Assembly (NCBI GenBank): GCA_963844635.1
Contig: CAWJPD010000003.1
Location: 310,001 to 374,000 of the forward strand
Reading direction: 5' to 3'
Source: JAJPKK01 sp963844635
Lineage (GTDB): Bacteria > Pseudomonadota > Alphaproteobacteria > Rhizobiales > Xanthobacteraceae
DNA: 64,000 nucleotides
Shown here: positions 29,307 to 38,423 of the stretch, in pieces
How positions within the stretch are numbered: position 1 is the stretch's first letter
Layout: every line of letters starts with the position of its first letter
The notes under the pieces: generated by a model
Databases searched by the model: none
Told to the model about the DNA's origin: nothing
Seen by the model: only the letters and a program-made list of their open reading frames with translations
Made by a program: the position numbers and the translations under genes

Positions 29307-29990
29307 ATGACGGACAAGACAGCCGCCAACAATAATACTCAGGCCGCAGAGAACGCCGCTTCGGCGGCGACGCAGACGGAGGGGAGGGGTGGGAGCACTG
29401 ACGGGAACTCCGCGGGCAGCCCTCCCGCCGGCTCGGGGTCCACGACCGATGCGTCGGTCGCGGAGGAAAAGCGGTCGCAATCGGAGACGGCGGGGCTCGC
29501 GGCGGAAGCGGCCGATTTGAAGGATCGATTGCTGCGGGCGCTCGCCGAAATGGAGAACCTGCGTCGCCGCACCGAACGTGAAATCGCCGACACCCGCAGC
29601 TATGCCCTCACCCAATTCGCGCGCGACCTTATCCTTGTCGCGGACAATATGCAGCGCGCGTTGGATGCCGCGAACGGGATCGCTCTCGAAGGGCCGGCCA
29701 AATCGCTGCTCGACGGGGTCGAACTCACCCAACGCGAGTTGTCGAAGGTGTTGGACCGGCACGGCGTCAAGAAATTTGAACCCAAAGGCGCCAAGTTCGA
29801 TCCCAACCTGCACCAGGCGATGTTCGAGGTGCCGGACGCGCAGGTGCCGGCGGGCTTCGTCGTCCAGGTGGTCCAACCCGGTTACATGATCGGCGAACGG
29901 GTGTTGCGGCCGGCCATGGTCGGCGTTTCGAAGGGAGGCCCGAAGACCGCGCCCCCGGAGCGCTCTACGCAAGAACAGCGATCGGGCTGA
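29307..29990 (+). CDS. grpE: Nucleotide exchange factor GrpE
   Basis: Co-chaperone that releases ADP from DnaK. 227 residues. The N-terminal 60 residues are low-complexity Ala/Ser/Gly/Thr. A long coiled coil follows (about 68-125, including LKDRLLRALAEMENLRRRTE), then the beta-domain at the C-terminus (GVKKFEPKGAKFDPNLHQAM ... PGYMIGERVLRPAMVGVSKG). The start is the ATG at 29307. It lies downstream of hrcA; dnaK and dnaJ are not in the window. Confidence 0.96.
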   Translation: MTDKTAANNNTQAAENAASAATQTEGRGGSTDGNSAGSPPAGSGSTTDASVAEEKRSQSETAGLAAEAADLKDRLLRALAEMENLRRRTEREIADTRSYALTQFARDLILVADNMQRALDAANGIALEGPAKSLLDGVELTQRELSKVLDRHGVKKFEPKGAKFDPNLHQAMFEVPDAQVPAGFVVQVVQPGYMIGERVLRPAMVGVSKGGPKTAPPERSTQEQRSG

Positions 29991-29999
29991 AGCGTCGGC

Positions 30000-30440
30000 C
30001 GCCGTAACTCGTTGGGAAAAGGCCTGCGGGTTGTCGGGCAAGCGGCACGGAGACCCGCCGAACTCGTTCGAAGAAGCTCGGCGCCGGGACAACGAGGCCC
30101 GGTGGATCGCAACGAATGTCGCCGTCTCGCAAAATGGCAGTCGCGATCGTGCCGTCCGTTTGGCGTCGATGGTGCAGGACATGACGCCGCCCGAGATCGA
30201 CGATCAGGTAATGCTCAAGGCCGTCAACCCGGAAATAGTCGGCGAGCTTGATCGAGCTATCGATGGGCAGGTGGACGGCGACAGGACTTCGACCACGACC
30301 ACGGGATTTGGAGCGATCATCGAGCCGGCGGCGGTCTCTTCGCCGCAATTGGACGAGATCGTCCGGCAAATAGCTGGTTTCGTCATCGATCGCGACGGCG
30401 AGGCCATCGGTCGGGCCTTCGGCCCTCCCACCCTCTGACC
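30000..30440 (-). pseudogene. Uma2-type endonuclease remnant
   Basis: Pieces of a Uma2/DUF820 (PD-(D/E)XK fold) gene are spread over two frames: GLAVAIDDETSYLPDDLVQ, then NPVVVVEVLSPST, then SSIKLADYFRVDGLEHYLIV to a normal end (VVPAPSFFER). The first switch is explained by one extra T in CCAATTGCGG near 30352; a second lies near 30280. About 60 N-terminal residues are missing. A decayed copy, not expected to make protein. It is convergent with grpE. Confidence 0.7.
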
Positions 30441-30588
30441 CCTCCCGCGCGCACGGACCAATCTCAACCCTTGGTGGGAGGGAGAGGCAAGAGGAAGCGC
30501 ACGCGGCAGCGGGCGCTTTCGAGGGGGAGGGGGTGGACAGCCAGACTCACGATCTTCTGATAGTCAGTACTGAATTTGGGAGCCGCAC

Positions 30589-31842
30589 TTGGTTGAAGTG
30601 ATCGTTATCGACCACATCGGCCGGCGCGGCGAAGGCGTTGCCGCCTCGGGCGCAGGCCCGATCTACGTACCCTATACGCTGCCGGGCGAACTGGTCGAGG
30701 TCGATGCATGGCCGGGACATCCCGATCGCCGCAATCTCCTTCGCGTGGAAACCGGCAGCACCGACCGCGTGCAGCCGGAGTGCCCGCATTTCGCCGTGTG
30801 CGGCGGCTGCGCGCTCCAGCATTGGCAGCCGCCGCAATACCGCGCCTGGAAGCGGCAGTTGGTCGTAAACGAACTGCACCGCGCCGGCATTGCGGTTCCC
30901 GTCATCGACCTCGTCGATGCCCATGGCGAAGGACGCCGGCGCGTCGTGCTGCATGCGCGTCGCGGTCCTCGCGATATCCTGGAAGTCGGCTTTGCCGCGC
31001 TGCATGCGCACCAAATCGTGGCGATCGATCATTGCCCGATCCTCGCGCCGGGTTTACGCGGGACGATCGAGGCCGCCTGGGCGATCGCGGAAGCGCTCGC
31101 TACTCTCGGCAAGCCGCTCGACGTGCAGGCGACGGCGACGGATGCCGGCATCGACATCGACATACGTGGCTCGGGCCCGCTCACGGCGCCGCTGGGTCTG
31201 GCATTGGCGCGGCTTGCCGAGGCGCACCGGCTCGCGCGCATCACTCGGCATGGCGAACTGGTCGCGCAGCGCGTCCACCCGATGATCCGGATCGGGCGTG
31301 CCATCGTGAAATTGCCGCCGGGATGCTTTTTGCAGGCGACCGTGCTTGGCGAGGAGATGCTGGCCCAACGCGTGCTGGCGTATCTCGAAGCGGCGGGAGG
31401 CCGCGCCCCGCGGACCGTGGCCGACCTGTTTGCCGGAGTCGGACCTTTCGCGCTGCGGCTTGCCGAGCGGACACGCGTTTTCGCCAGCGATGCCGACGAG
31501 GCTGCGCTCCAGGCCTTGCACCGGGCCGCCGCGGCAACGAACGGTCTCAAGCCCGTCGAGGTTGCGGTCCGCGACCTTTTTCGCCATCCCTTGGCGGCGG
31601 CGGAATTGGCGGGGTTCGATGCCGTGGTGTTCGATCCGCCGCGGCAGGGTGCCGAGCAGCAGGCGCGCGCGCTCGCCCAAAGCCGGGTCGGGATCATTGT
31701 CGCGGTGTCATGCAACCCCGTGACCTTTGCACGCGATGCCCGCATTTTATGCGAGGGCGGCTATCGCCTCAGCGAGGTCACGCCGGTCGACCAATTCCGC
31801 TACTCGGCGCATGTCGAGATCGTCGCCTGCTTTGTCCGCTGA
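30589..31842 (+). CDS. RlmD/TrmA-family RNA (uracil-C5) methyltransferase
   Basis: S-adenosylmethionine-dependent enzyme that methylates C5 of a uracil in rRNA. 417 residues. A TRAM-like N-terminus is followed by iron-sulphur cysteines C65, C71, C74 (ECPHFAVCGGCALQHW) and C150 (DHCPIL), as in RumA/RlmD. The SAM motif is DLFAGVGPFALRLA, then FDPPRQG and the catalytic SCNPVTF near the C-terminus. The start is TTG at 30589 with GGGAG eight bases upstream; no ATG fits better. Which of the RlmC/RlmD types it is cannot be decided here. Single gene between the Uma2 remnant and a convergent hydrolase. Confidence 0.9.
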   Translation: MVEVIVIDHIGRRGEGVAASGAGPIYVPYTLPGELVEVDAWPGHPDRRNLLRVETGSTDRVQPECPHFAVCGGCALQHWQPPQYRAWKRQLVVNELHRAGIAVPVIDLVDAHGEGRRRVVLHARRGPRDILEVGFAALHAHQIVAIDHCPILAPGLRGTIEAAWAIAEALATLGKPLDVQATATDAGIDIDIRGSGPLTAPLGLALARLAEAHRLARITRHGELVAQRVHPMIRIGRAIVKLPPGCFLQATVLGEEMLAQRVLAYLEAAGGRAPRTVADLFAGVGPFALRLAERTRVFASDADEAALQALHRAAAATNGLKPVEVAVRDLFRHPLAAAELAGFDAVVFDPPRQGAEQQARALAQSRVGIIVAVSCNPVTFARDARILCEGGYRLSEVTPVDQFRYSAHVEIVACFVR

Positions 31843-31865
31843 CGAGGCTTTTTACAAGACGCCCC

Positions 31866-31966
31866 CGCATGATCCCGAAAAGTTGCAGACTTTTCGGCCA
31901 AGATCATGCGCAAAATCAATAATGATCGAGCGGGGGGCAATTCAAGCTGAACGCATCCCACCCTAG
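31866..31966. repeat. Hairpin cassette copy 4 (short form)
   Basis: Near-complete cassette: GCATGATCCCGAAAAGTTGC, AGACTTTTCGG, GATCATGCGCAAAATCAA, GAGCGGGGGGCAATTCAA, GAACGCATCCCACC, ending CTAG. Its terminal CTA (31963-31965) is the TAG stop codon of the SleB-type gene on the minus strand. Confidence 0.85.
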
Positions 31967-33630
31967 TTGAGGGCATCTTTTCCGGCTTCGGTGGTCGCCT
32001 GCAACTCGCCCCAGACCGGCTCGTTCCCGCCGTCATCCCAGTTGCGTGGTCGATAGAATGTGTGCACTCCGATGCGGTCGAGCTTGCGCATTTCGCGCAC
32101 CCACCTGGGATGAACCCAGTAGGCATGATAATGGGTCGCCTTGCCGACGTCCTTGAGCCAGAATTTGCCGTCCATGGTGTCGTGGGCAATCGTCTTGGCG
32201 CGTTCCCACGCGGCCGGCTCGGTGATGCGATCACGGATGCCGTCGCAAGCGAAGGTGAATTGGCAGGCGAGGTGCCGATTGGCGTTCTGGTAGACGACGC
32301 CGCAGACCGAGTTTGGATAGTATCCCGAAAACACCCTGTTCATGACCACCTGGGCAACTGCCATCTGGCCGAGCTCCGGCTCGCCCCGTGCCTCGAAATA
32401 GATCGCCTCGGAGAGGCACTTCTCCTCGCGCGCGCGGGCCGTCCCGGTCACACCGAGAAGCTTGGCGGGCGATGGCCCGTCGCCATTGAAGTCGGCGTTG
32501 ACCTCGCCTTTCGCGGCAATGGTCTCATTGCGCGGCGTCCGCGGGATGGCGAGCGCGCCCCCCTCGTCGGCGGGAGCTGCGCCGGCGGCCGCGGCGTTTG
32601 GCGCGTCGGGCCATTCCATTGCCGGACCGGCTCCAGGCTCCCAGGGCCTGCGCCGCGTCAACTCACCGGCGGGTGGATAGATGTAATAGGCGTAAACCTC
32701 GGTTTTCCCCCCGCTCCTTGGCTCTGTGAGCCTCCTCGCGCCGGGACTTTCCCGTCCTGATGGATCGCCGTATTGCGGTCTAGGGACAGGAGTGTCTTGC
32801 GGCGGCTGCACCACTTGGACGGCAGGGTCGCGCCCGGGAATCTCTCGAGAGATGGGCGCCGCTTGAGCATCCTCTTGCACTCCGCCTTGCGGCGCATCTT
32901 GCGGCCGATCCGCGTCACCAGGTGCGGGCGTGGATACCGTAGAGGCAGCATCCGCCGCCAACGGCTCTGCATCGGCGGCGTCAGCCGAACCGGCCCCGGA
33001 TGGCCCCCGCGGTGGTTGATGGGCGTCAGCCTCGACGTCGGAGGCTGCCGGCGCACGCACCGTATCTGCTTCGCGCTCTGGGCCGGGTTGCGGGCGATCG
33101 GCCACGCCGGCATCGGCGTTGGACGCCGCGGCGGATGGTGCCGCTTCGGTATCTCCCGCATCGGAATTTTTCGGCTGCGGGGCCGCGGGCAAGTCATCGG
33201 CCTCGCCGGTTCCGGGCGCGGATGAATCGAAATGAGCAGTCACCGGCGGCACGAGCCGCGACCCCTTGCGGCTGCGATCGACCGTGAGCAACTCCGGGGC
33301 GGACTGCCCGGCCTCGGTCCAGGTGATGACACCGAGAGCAATCTTGCCGGTGACATCCGACTGAGGATCGAAGGCAACCGGCCGCACCTCTGCGTCCTGC
33401 TGCCCAGTCCCGACCAGCTGCGGCCAATTGAATGTCGGAGCATGGATGCGACCGAAAAGCGAGGCGAGGAGATGAGGCCGCGACTCCGCACCGAGCGTGT
33501 TCCGCCGCGCGATGTTGGCCGCGAGGTCCTGATGCCCGATGGGCGCGGGCCACACGACCAACGCGAGACAAAGGAGGCGAGATACACGCCGACGACGTCG
33601 TGGTCTCGGCAAAACACGCTTACGCAACAC
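31963..33630 (-). CDS. SleB-type cell wall hydrolase with long disordered region
   Basis: Predicted lytic enzyme of the Hydrolase_2 (SleB/CwlJ) family that cleaves peptidoglycan. 555 residues from a GTG at 33630. An Arg-rich start and hydrophobic stretch (RLLCLALVVWPAPIG) form a signal anchor. Residues about 140-380 are Ala/Pro/Asp-rich and probably disordered. The catalytic domain is C-terminal (about 400-545): CLSEAIYFEARGEPELGQMA with the catalytic Glu, VMNRVFSGYYPNSVCGVVYQ, and CQFTFACDG. Such proteins are common in non-sporulating Hyphomicrobiales, where the role is wall remodelling. The stop codon comes from a repeat cassette. Confidence 0.88.
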   Translation of the reverse strand: MLRKRVLPRPRRRRRVSRLLCLALVVWPAPIGHQDLAANIARRNTLGAESRPHLLASLFGRIHAPTFNWPQLVGTGQQDAEVRPVAFDPQSDVTGKIALGVITWTEAGQSAPELLTVDRSRKGSRLVPPVTAHFDSSAPGTGEADDLPAAPQPKNSDAGDTEAAPSAAASNADAGVADRPQPGPEREADTVRAPAASDVEADAHQPPRGPSGAGSADAADAEPLAADAASTVSTPAPGDADRPQDAPQGGVQEDAQAAPISREIPGRDPAVQVVQPPQDTPVPRPQYGDPSGRESPGARRLTEPRSGGKTEVYAYYIYPPAGELTRRRPWEPGAGPAMEWPDAPNAAAAGAAPADEGGALAIPRTPRNETIAAKGEVNADFNGDGPSPAKLLGVTGTARAREEKCLSEAIYFEARGEPELGQMAVAQVVMNRVFSGYYPNSVCGVVYQNANRHLACQFTFACDGIRDRITEPAAWERAKTIAHDTMDGKFWLKDVGKATHYHAYWVHPRWVREMRKLDRIGVHTFYRPRNWDDGGNEPVWGELQATTEAGKDALN

Positions 33631-33660
33631 GGCCCCCGTCCCCGTCCCCGACGGCGCACG

Positions 33661-33760
33661 AGCGCATGATTCCGAAAAGTTGCGGACTTTTCAGACACAA
33701 TCATGTGCAAAATCAGAGGCGACCGAGCGGGAGGCGATCAAGAGGAACGCATCCCGCTCT
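33661..33760. repeat. Hairpin cassette copy 5 (short form)
   Basis: AGCGCATGATTCCGAAAAGT, GACTTTTCAG, CAATCATGTGCAAAATCA, GAGCGGGAGGCGATCAA, GAACGCATCCCGCTC. The phosphatase gene on the minus strand reads into it: its last residues SGMRSS and its TGA stop (33738-33740) are cassette sequence. Confidence 0.85.
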
Positions 33761-34370
33761 GACGCACATTGCGCGACAGGGTCGGCAACATCGCGGCCAC
33801 CTGCCGGCAAGCCGTGAAACTTTGCGACGTTAGGCTTGATTTCCCGTTAATGCCGGGGATCGGACCGAGAGACTCGAGACGAAACGGTACGCCTTCGGCC
33901 GCGAGCGAGCTCGGACCCATGGCTTCCACAGCCGCAATCATCCGGCCGCAACGGCCAAGCATCGCATCGGCAAGCGCCACGATAAGAGGGTTGGGCTGCG
34001 CGGTGGGGGAGGCGCGGCGCAAGGCAATCGCGAGCGCATGTTCGTCGCGTTCCGGATCGAGCGCGCAGACCGCGACGAAGGCCGCCGCAGTCGACCGGCT
34101 GATGCCGGCATAGCAATGCACGATAAGCGCGCCGTCGCGCGGCCAGCGCCGCACAAAGGAGATCAGCTTTTCCACATGACCCGCCGCTGGCGCGACATAG
34201 CCTTCGAGCGGAACGCTGATGTCGTGCAACTGCAGCCAGAGATGATTGTCGTGGTCAATCGTGGGCGGCCGCTGGAGACGGTCCTCGCGTGCGAGCAGCG
34301 ACACCACATGCCGTGCCCCCGTTGCGGCGACAGTGTCATGGAGGCGCGCCAGCGAACAAACGTAAATCAT
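33738..34370 (-). CDS. Tyrosine/dual-specificity protein phosphatase
   Basis: Cys-based phosphatase with the signature C86-x5-R92 (HCYAGISRS). An upstream Asp in HDISVPLEG could be the general acid. 210 residues from the ATG at 34370, 31 bp after the stop of the HD-domain gene. The longer frame to 34679 overlaps that gene and is not used. The C-terminus reads into a repeat cassette, so the original stop may have been displaced. It is last in the fliO-fliP-HD-phosphatase gene string. Physiological substrate unknown. Confidence 0.85.
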   Translation of the reverse strand: MIYVCSLARLHDTVAATGARHVVSLLAREDRLQRPPTIDHDNHLWLQLHDISVPLEGYVAPAAGHVEKLISFVRRWPRDGALIVHCYAGISRSTAAAFVAVCALDPERDEHALAIALRRASPTAQPNPLIVALADAMLGRCGRMIAAVEAMGPSSLAAEGVPFRLESLGPIPGINGKSSLTSQSFTACRQVAAMLPTLSRNVRQSGMRSS

Positions 34371-34401
34371 CGCACTATCCTGAAGCAAAAGCCGGGCAAG
34401 C

Positions 34402-35028
34402 TCACGGTAGCGCCGTTGCGGCAAAGCGTTCGAGAAAACGTTGCTTTGCGGTCTCGGCCGGCCAGGGGGTGAGATAATCCCTCTCGGCCGAGATCGGCAA
34501 GACCGGTCGGGGGCCGAACAGCCGGCGCGCTTCGGCGGAAGCAAAGCCGGCCAGCGTCGTCGCTTCAAGAAAGGCAGCGCCACGATCGGCGGCCTTGATC
34601 GCTGTCGCCATCTCGTCGGGGAGTTGCGGCGGCAGGCCGAAGCGGAGATGGATGGCATCGAGGAGTCGGCGCTCGACATCGCGATAGGACCCGCCGATCA
34701 CGGCTTTGAAGGGCGAGATCAGGTCGCCGATCACGTATTCCGGAGCGTCGTGGAGAAGCAGCGCGAGGCCGAGCCGACGATCGCGTGAGGAATGAGTGCG
34801 GGTCGCGATCTCGGCGACCAGCAAGGTGTGCTGAGCGACCGAGTAGATGTGGTCGCCATGCGTCTGGCCGTTCCAGCGCGCGACACGGGCGAGACCATGC
34901 GCGATATCCTCGATCTCGATGTCGAGCGGCGAAGGGTCGAGGAGGTCGAGCCTTCGTCCCGAGAGCATGCGCTGCCATGCCCGAGCGTCCCCGGCCGCGA
35001 CGCCGCGATCGTTGTGGGCCGCCGTCAC
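34402..35028 (-). CDS. HD-domain phosphohydrolase (YfbR-like)
   Basis: Metal-dependent phosphohydrolase of 208 residues. The HD pattern is H67 (VAQHTLLVAE), H93-D94 (LLLHDAPEYVIGD) and a later Asp in IKAADRGAA. The spacing resembles YfbR-type 5'-nucleotidases (family knowledge). The GTG start at 35028 overlaps the fliP TGA (GTGA, 35025-35028), so it is likely made by translational coupling with fliP. The frame continues open upstream through fliP, but that part is a shadow. Coupling of such an enzyme to fliP is odd. Confidence 0.85.
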   Translation of the reverse strand: MTAAHNDRGVAAGDARAWQRMLSGRRLDLLDPSPLDIEIEDIAHGLARVARWNGQTHGDHIYSVAQHTLLVAEIATRTHSSRDRRLGLALLLHDAPEYVIGDLISPFKAVIGGSYRDVERRLLDAIHLRFGLPPQLPDEMATAIKAADRGAAFLEATTLAGFASAEARRLFGPRPVLPISAERDYLTPWPAETAKQRFLERFAATALP

Positions 35029-35801
35029 GTTCCGTAGCTCTGCACCAGACTGCCGGCGACAAGGCTCCAGCCGTCGACCAGGACGAAGAAGATCAGCTTG
35101 AACGGCAGCGACACCACGACTGGTGGCAGCATCATCATGCCCATCGACATCAGCACCGACGCCACGACGAGATCGATGATCAGGAACGGGAGGAAGAGCA
35201 GGAAACCGATTTCGAAGGCGCGCCGCAGTTCGGAAATCATGAAGGCGGGAACGAGCAGGCGCAGCGACAAGTCCTCCGGCCGGGTCGGCGCCGGCTCCCG
35301 CGACATGTCGACGAACAGCTTGAGGTCCTTTTCGCGGACATTTTTCAGCATGAAGATCCGGAACGGATCGGCCGCGCGATCGAATGCCTGCTCGGCCGTG
35401 ATCTCGTTGTTGACGAGCGGCTTGATGCCGACGTCGTAGGCGCGCTCGAACGCGGGCCCCATCACGAATGCGGTCAGGAACAGTGCCAGCGAAATGATCA
35501 CCGTATTGGGCGGCGCCGTCGCGGTCCCCAGCGCGGTACGAAGCAGCGACAGCACGACGACGATGCGGGTGAAGGAGGTGACCATCACGAGAATTGACGG
35601 CGCGAGCGACAGCACCGTCATCAGCGCGACGAGCTGAAGCACGCGCTCGGTGAGGCCGCTGCCCGAGCCGAAATTGATGCTGATGTCCTGGGCGTGCACC
35701 GCGGTCGCCCATCCGAGCGCCGCCGCCGCCGTCGCCGCTACCGTGACCCTGGCCCCCACCGTCGCAAAACGAACCCGGCGGCCCGTTACCGCATGCGTCA
35801 C
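35025..35801 (-). CDS. fliP: Flagellar type III export gate protein FliP
   Basis: Core inner-membrane component of the flagellar protein-export gate (FliPQR complex). 258 residues. An N-terminal signal peptide (to about 38, AVHAQ) is typical of FliP. Four hydrophobic segments follow, with conserved TSFTRIVVVLSLLR, FFEF-like FEIGFLLFLPFLIIDLVVAS and MGMMMLPPVVVSLPFKLIFF. The GTG start at 35801 overlaps the end of fliO (GTGA, 35798-35801). It is intact, unlike fliO, fliR and flgB in the same cluster. Confidence 0.96.
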   Translation of the reverse strand: MTHAVTGRRVRFATVGARVTVAATAAAALGWATAVHAQDISINFGSGSGLTERVLQLVALMTVLSLAPSILVMVTSFTRIVVVLSLLRTALGTATAPPNTVIISLALFLTAFVMGPAFERAYDVGIKPLVNNEITAEQAFDRAADPFRIFMLKNVREKDLKLFVDMSREPAPTRPEDLSLRLLVPAFMISELRRAFEIGFLLFLPFLIIDLVVASVLMSMGMMMLPPVVVSLPFKLIFFVLVDGWSLVAGSLVQSYGT

Positions 35802-37686
35802 GTCTTTCCTGTGGAACGGCTGAGCAGGCTCGCCATCTCATCTTCAAGACTTTCAAATTGCACCTGCTGACCTACCCGGCCGGGCGCCTGCGCGCCGTTG
35901 GCGATAGGCGCCTGATCGGGCGTGGCGGTCCCCACGCTCACACCCGGTGCGGCCGGTTCCAGAGCCGTCGCAACGCGCGAGAGGCGGGCAGCATCCGGGC
36001 GCCCGACGGGACGCCCCTGGGCAGCCTGTACGCCGGCCACAGGCGCTTCAACCGGCCGATTTGGAGTCGGTCTTCGTAGAGCCGCCTCGAGACGGTGCGC
36101 CATCTCCGCCAGGTTGTTCTCATCCGCCTGAGACGCGGCGTCTTTTCGCTTCGCCGCCGCCGCGGATTGAAACACGGGTGAACGCGGCGTCGGTTCTGCT
36201 GCTTTCGGCGTCGCCCACTGAATTGGAGCGGCAGGGGTAGGCTCGGCGCCTCCATCCGCGGAAGGGCGCTGCGGAGGGCGGGCCGGCGACAAACGCCGCA
36301 ACGGCTCGGGTGGCGCCGCAGCCTGCAACGCCGGCTCGTAGGCGGTCGACGGCGGCGACGCTGTCGCCGGCGCACGACGTGCATCGGCTGCCGGCTGCAG
36401 AGCCGGCTCGGGGATTGGTGGTGGAAGGGGTGGGGCCGCAGCTCGGCGAGTATCGACCCCCGGCTCTGCCATCGGTTCCGGAATAGCCGGCCGCGGGGTC
36501 ACGGCAGCGCGGCGGGCATCGGGCCGGGCTCTGCCATTGGTTCGGGGATGGGCGGCGGCACAGGCGCCACGGCGGCGCGGCGCAATTCGCCGACGGGCAA
36601 CAGCGCCGGCTCGGGCAGCGGCGGCGGAAGGACGGGCGGGGCAACGCGGCGCGCTTCGGGCGCGGGAGGCAGCGCCGGTTCGGGCAACGGCGGCGGAAGG
36701 ACGGGCGGCGCAACACGGCGCGCTTCGGCGGCGGGCTGCAGCGCCGGCTCGGGCAGCGGCGGCGGAACGACGGGCGGCGCAACGCGGCGCGCTTCGGCGG
36801 CAGGCTGCAGCGCAGCCGCGGGGACGGCGGCCGGAAGGGGCGACACCGTCCAGCGGCGCGGCTCAGCGGGCGGCCCGGATGGGTCCGACAGGGGCGGCGG
36901 CATGGCCGCACTTGCGCGACGCGGTTCCACGCTCGGTTGGAGCGAAGGCTCTGACATTGGGGGGACTGTGGGCGCTGCAGTCCGCCTTGGCTCGGGGACG
37001 ACCGCGGACGCTTCCGCGAGCGGCGTCGCACGACGGGGGTCCGGCAAATTGGGGCCGCGCAATGCCTGCTCAAGCGAAATGGGTGGCGTGATCCCTGCAA
37101 TGGCCTCGCGATCGGGCGCAGGGAATCGTTGGGGCAGCGGTGCCGGTTGCGCTCGCACCACTGTTTCGCTCCGCTCGCTCCGGACTGAATCGCGTAACGG
37201 CGGCATCTCCGCCGCTGACGTTTCGGCAGCGCGCGTCTCGCCCCAACTTAGATCGGCCGATAACGGCGACAATGGTGACGGATCGGCCCCCCGCGAAGGG
37301 CGCGTCATCGATTCCAATCCAAGAACAGGGCCATCGAGCGAGGAGGATGAACGCAGGTCGGCAGCAGCCGCCGCCCCCCGCGCATCCCGCGACGCCATCA
37401 CAGCCCGAGCGATGCTGGGCTCGATAACGACGTCGGTCGGCCCCCCGATCAGCAGCAGGTGTTCGGCGTTGTCGCGCCGGACCAGCACCAGGCGGCGCCG
37501 CGCATCCACGACCATCGTCTCAATCACGGCCAGCCGCGGCTGCCGCGTCCTCGATCCGATGGTGGTCAGTGCGCTCCCCCCGAACTTGCGCCACAGGAAT
37601 GCTCCGGCGACAATCAGCCCCAACACCACCACGAAGGCGAAGACGAATCTCACCGCATCGGGCATGCCGCCGAATAAAGCGTCCAT
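35798..37686 (-). CDS. fliO: FliO-like flagellar biosynthesis protein with Pro-rich tandem repeats (frameshifted)
   Basis: The first 100 residues are FliO: MDALFGGMPDAVRFVFAFVV with one membrane helix, then the cytoplasmic LAVIETMVVDARRRLVLVRR and HLLLIGGPTDVVIEPS. FliO helps assemble the FliP ring. Unlike ordinary FliO (about 100-150 residues), about 500 more follow, dominated by imperfect 23-residue Pro/Ala/Arg repeats (PPPLPEPALQPAAEARRVAP). The frame breaks around 36525 within the repeats; one lost base explains it (span 3n+2) and the second part continues the same repeat. The C-terminus ends VQFESLEDEMASLLSR and overlaps the fliP start by four bases. The start ATG at 37686 is preferred over the longer frame. 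Confidence 0.85.
36410..36900. repeat. 69-bp coding tandem repeat inside fliO
   Basis: Near-identical 69-bp units begin at 36606, 36675 and 36744 (CCGGCTCGGGCAGCGGCGGC at the unit start), with degenerate units on both sides. Each encodes 23 residues with the PEPAL and EARR marks. The frameshift of fliO lies inside this tract, where slippage or mis-assembly is likely. Confidence 0.85.
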
Positions 37687-38026
37687 TGACGTACTCCGAA
37701 ATCCCCTCGCGGCCCCGCTCAACCGCCGTTTGCCTTGCGATCCCAGCCGGACCCCGCAGCCCGGCCTGCCCCGTTGCACACGCAAGGCGGGCAAAATCTG
37801 CCTACCATACCCCGATTTACAGTTACTGCGAATCCTCCATTCGCAACAGCGATGAGCTCCGAAAACTCTCGGCGTCAGTCCCGCTAATGCGGAATTGATG
37901 GCGTTTTAGTGGCGGCGGCCAACGGGGCGACGAGGCGGCACTTAATCGTCCATTAACCATACGGCCGGCAAAATCTGCCCACTCAACTGCGAAGCGGCGC
38001 AGGCGGCTGCGGGAGACGGCGAGCCC
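37687..38026. promoter_or_regulatory. Divergent region between fliO and flgB
   Basis: 340 bp separating the two divergent flagellar operons. It must carry both promoters. I cannot identify a sigma-54 or class II type element with confidence. Confidence 0.35.
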
Positions 38027-38414
38027 ATGTCGATATCCGACATCCCCATTTTGTCCATGCTGCGAACACGGATGGAGTGGCACCAGGAGCGCCAGCGCGT
38101 GCTCGCCGACAACATCGCCAACTCGGAGAACTCCGAATTTTCTTCCCCGCGACCTCGCCGAACCGGATTTCAAACCGTCGATGCCACCGGCCCCGGGGCT
38201 GACCACGACCGATCCCGGACATCAGGCCGGGACGGACAATTCTTCTGCGTTCGCGACCAGCAGCAGCGGCTTCACCATCACGCCCGCTGGAAACGCCGTA
38301 AATCTTGAGGACCAGATGATGAAAGTCGCCGCGAACCAGATGGATTTTCAGGCCGCGAGTTCGCTCTATACGAAGAGCCTCGGTCTCATCAAGCTTGCGG
38401 TCGGCAAGAAGTGA
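38027..38414 (+). CDS. flgB: Flagellar basal-body rod protein FlgB (frameshifted)
   Basis: Proximal rod subunit. It starts MSISDIPILSMLRTRMEWHQ with the typical ADNIANS motif. After NSEFSS the frame changes at a run of four C (38145-38148). Removing one C continues as RDLAEPDFKPSMPPAPGL and ends with the conserved MMKVAANQMDFQAASSLYTK. The span of 3n+1 bases then gives 128 residues, the normal length. flgC follows 9 bp later. The N-terminal NSENSEF is also unusual compared with the NTPGF-like motif of most FlgB. Confidence 0.9.
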
Positions 38415-38423
38415 GGCGCGGTC

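Noticed and set aside
34402..35856. Single 484-residue HD-domain protein starting at 35856
   Set aside because: The first 270 residues are an out-of-frame reading of fliP; the HD gene proper starts at GTG 35028.
36410..36900. Regular repeats considered as a CRISPR array
   Set aside because: The units are contiguous and coding with no spacers; it is a protein repeat.
36548..37855. 435-codon Gly/Ser/Arg-rich + strand frame
   Set aside because: It is the complement of the repeated fliO sequence; low-complexity composition comes from the 69-bp repeats.
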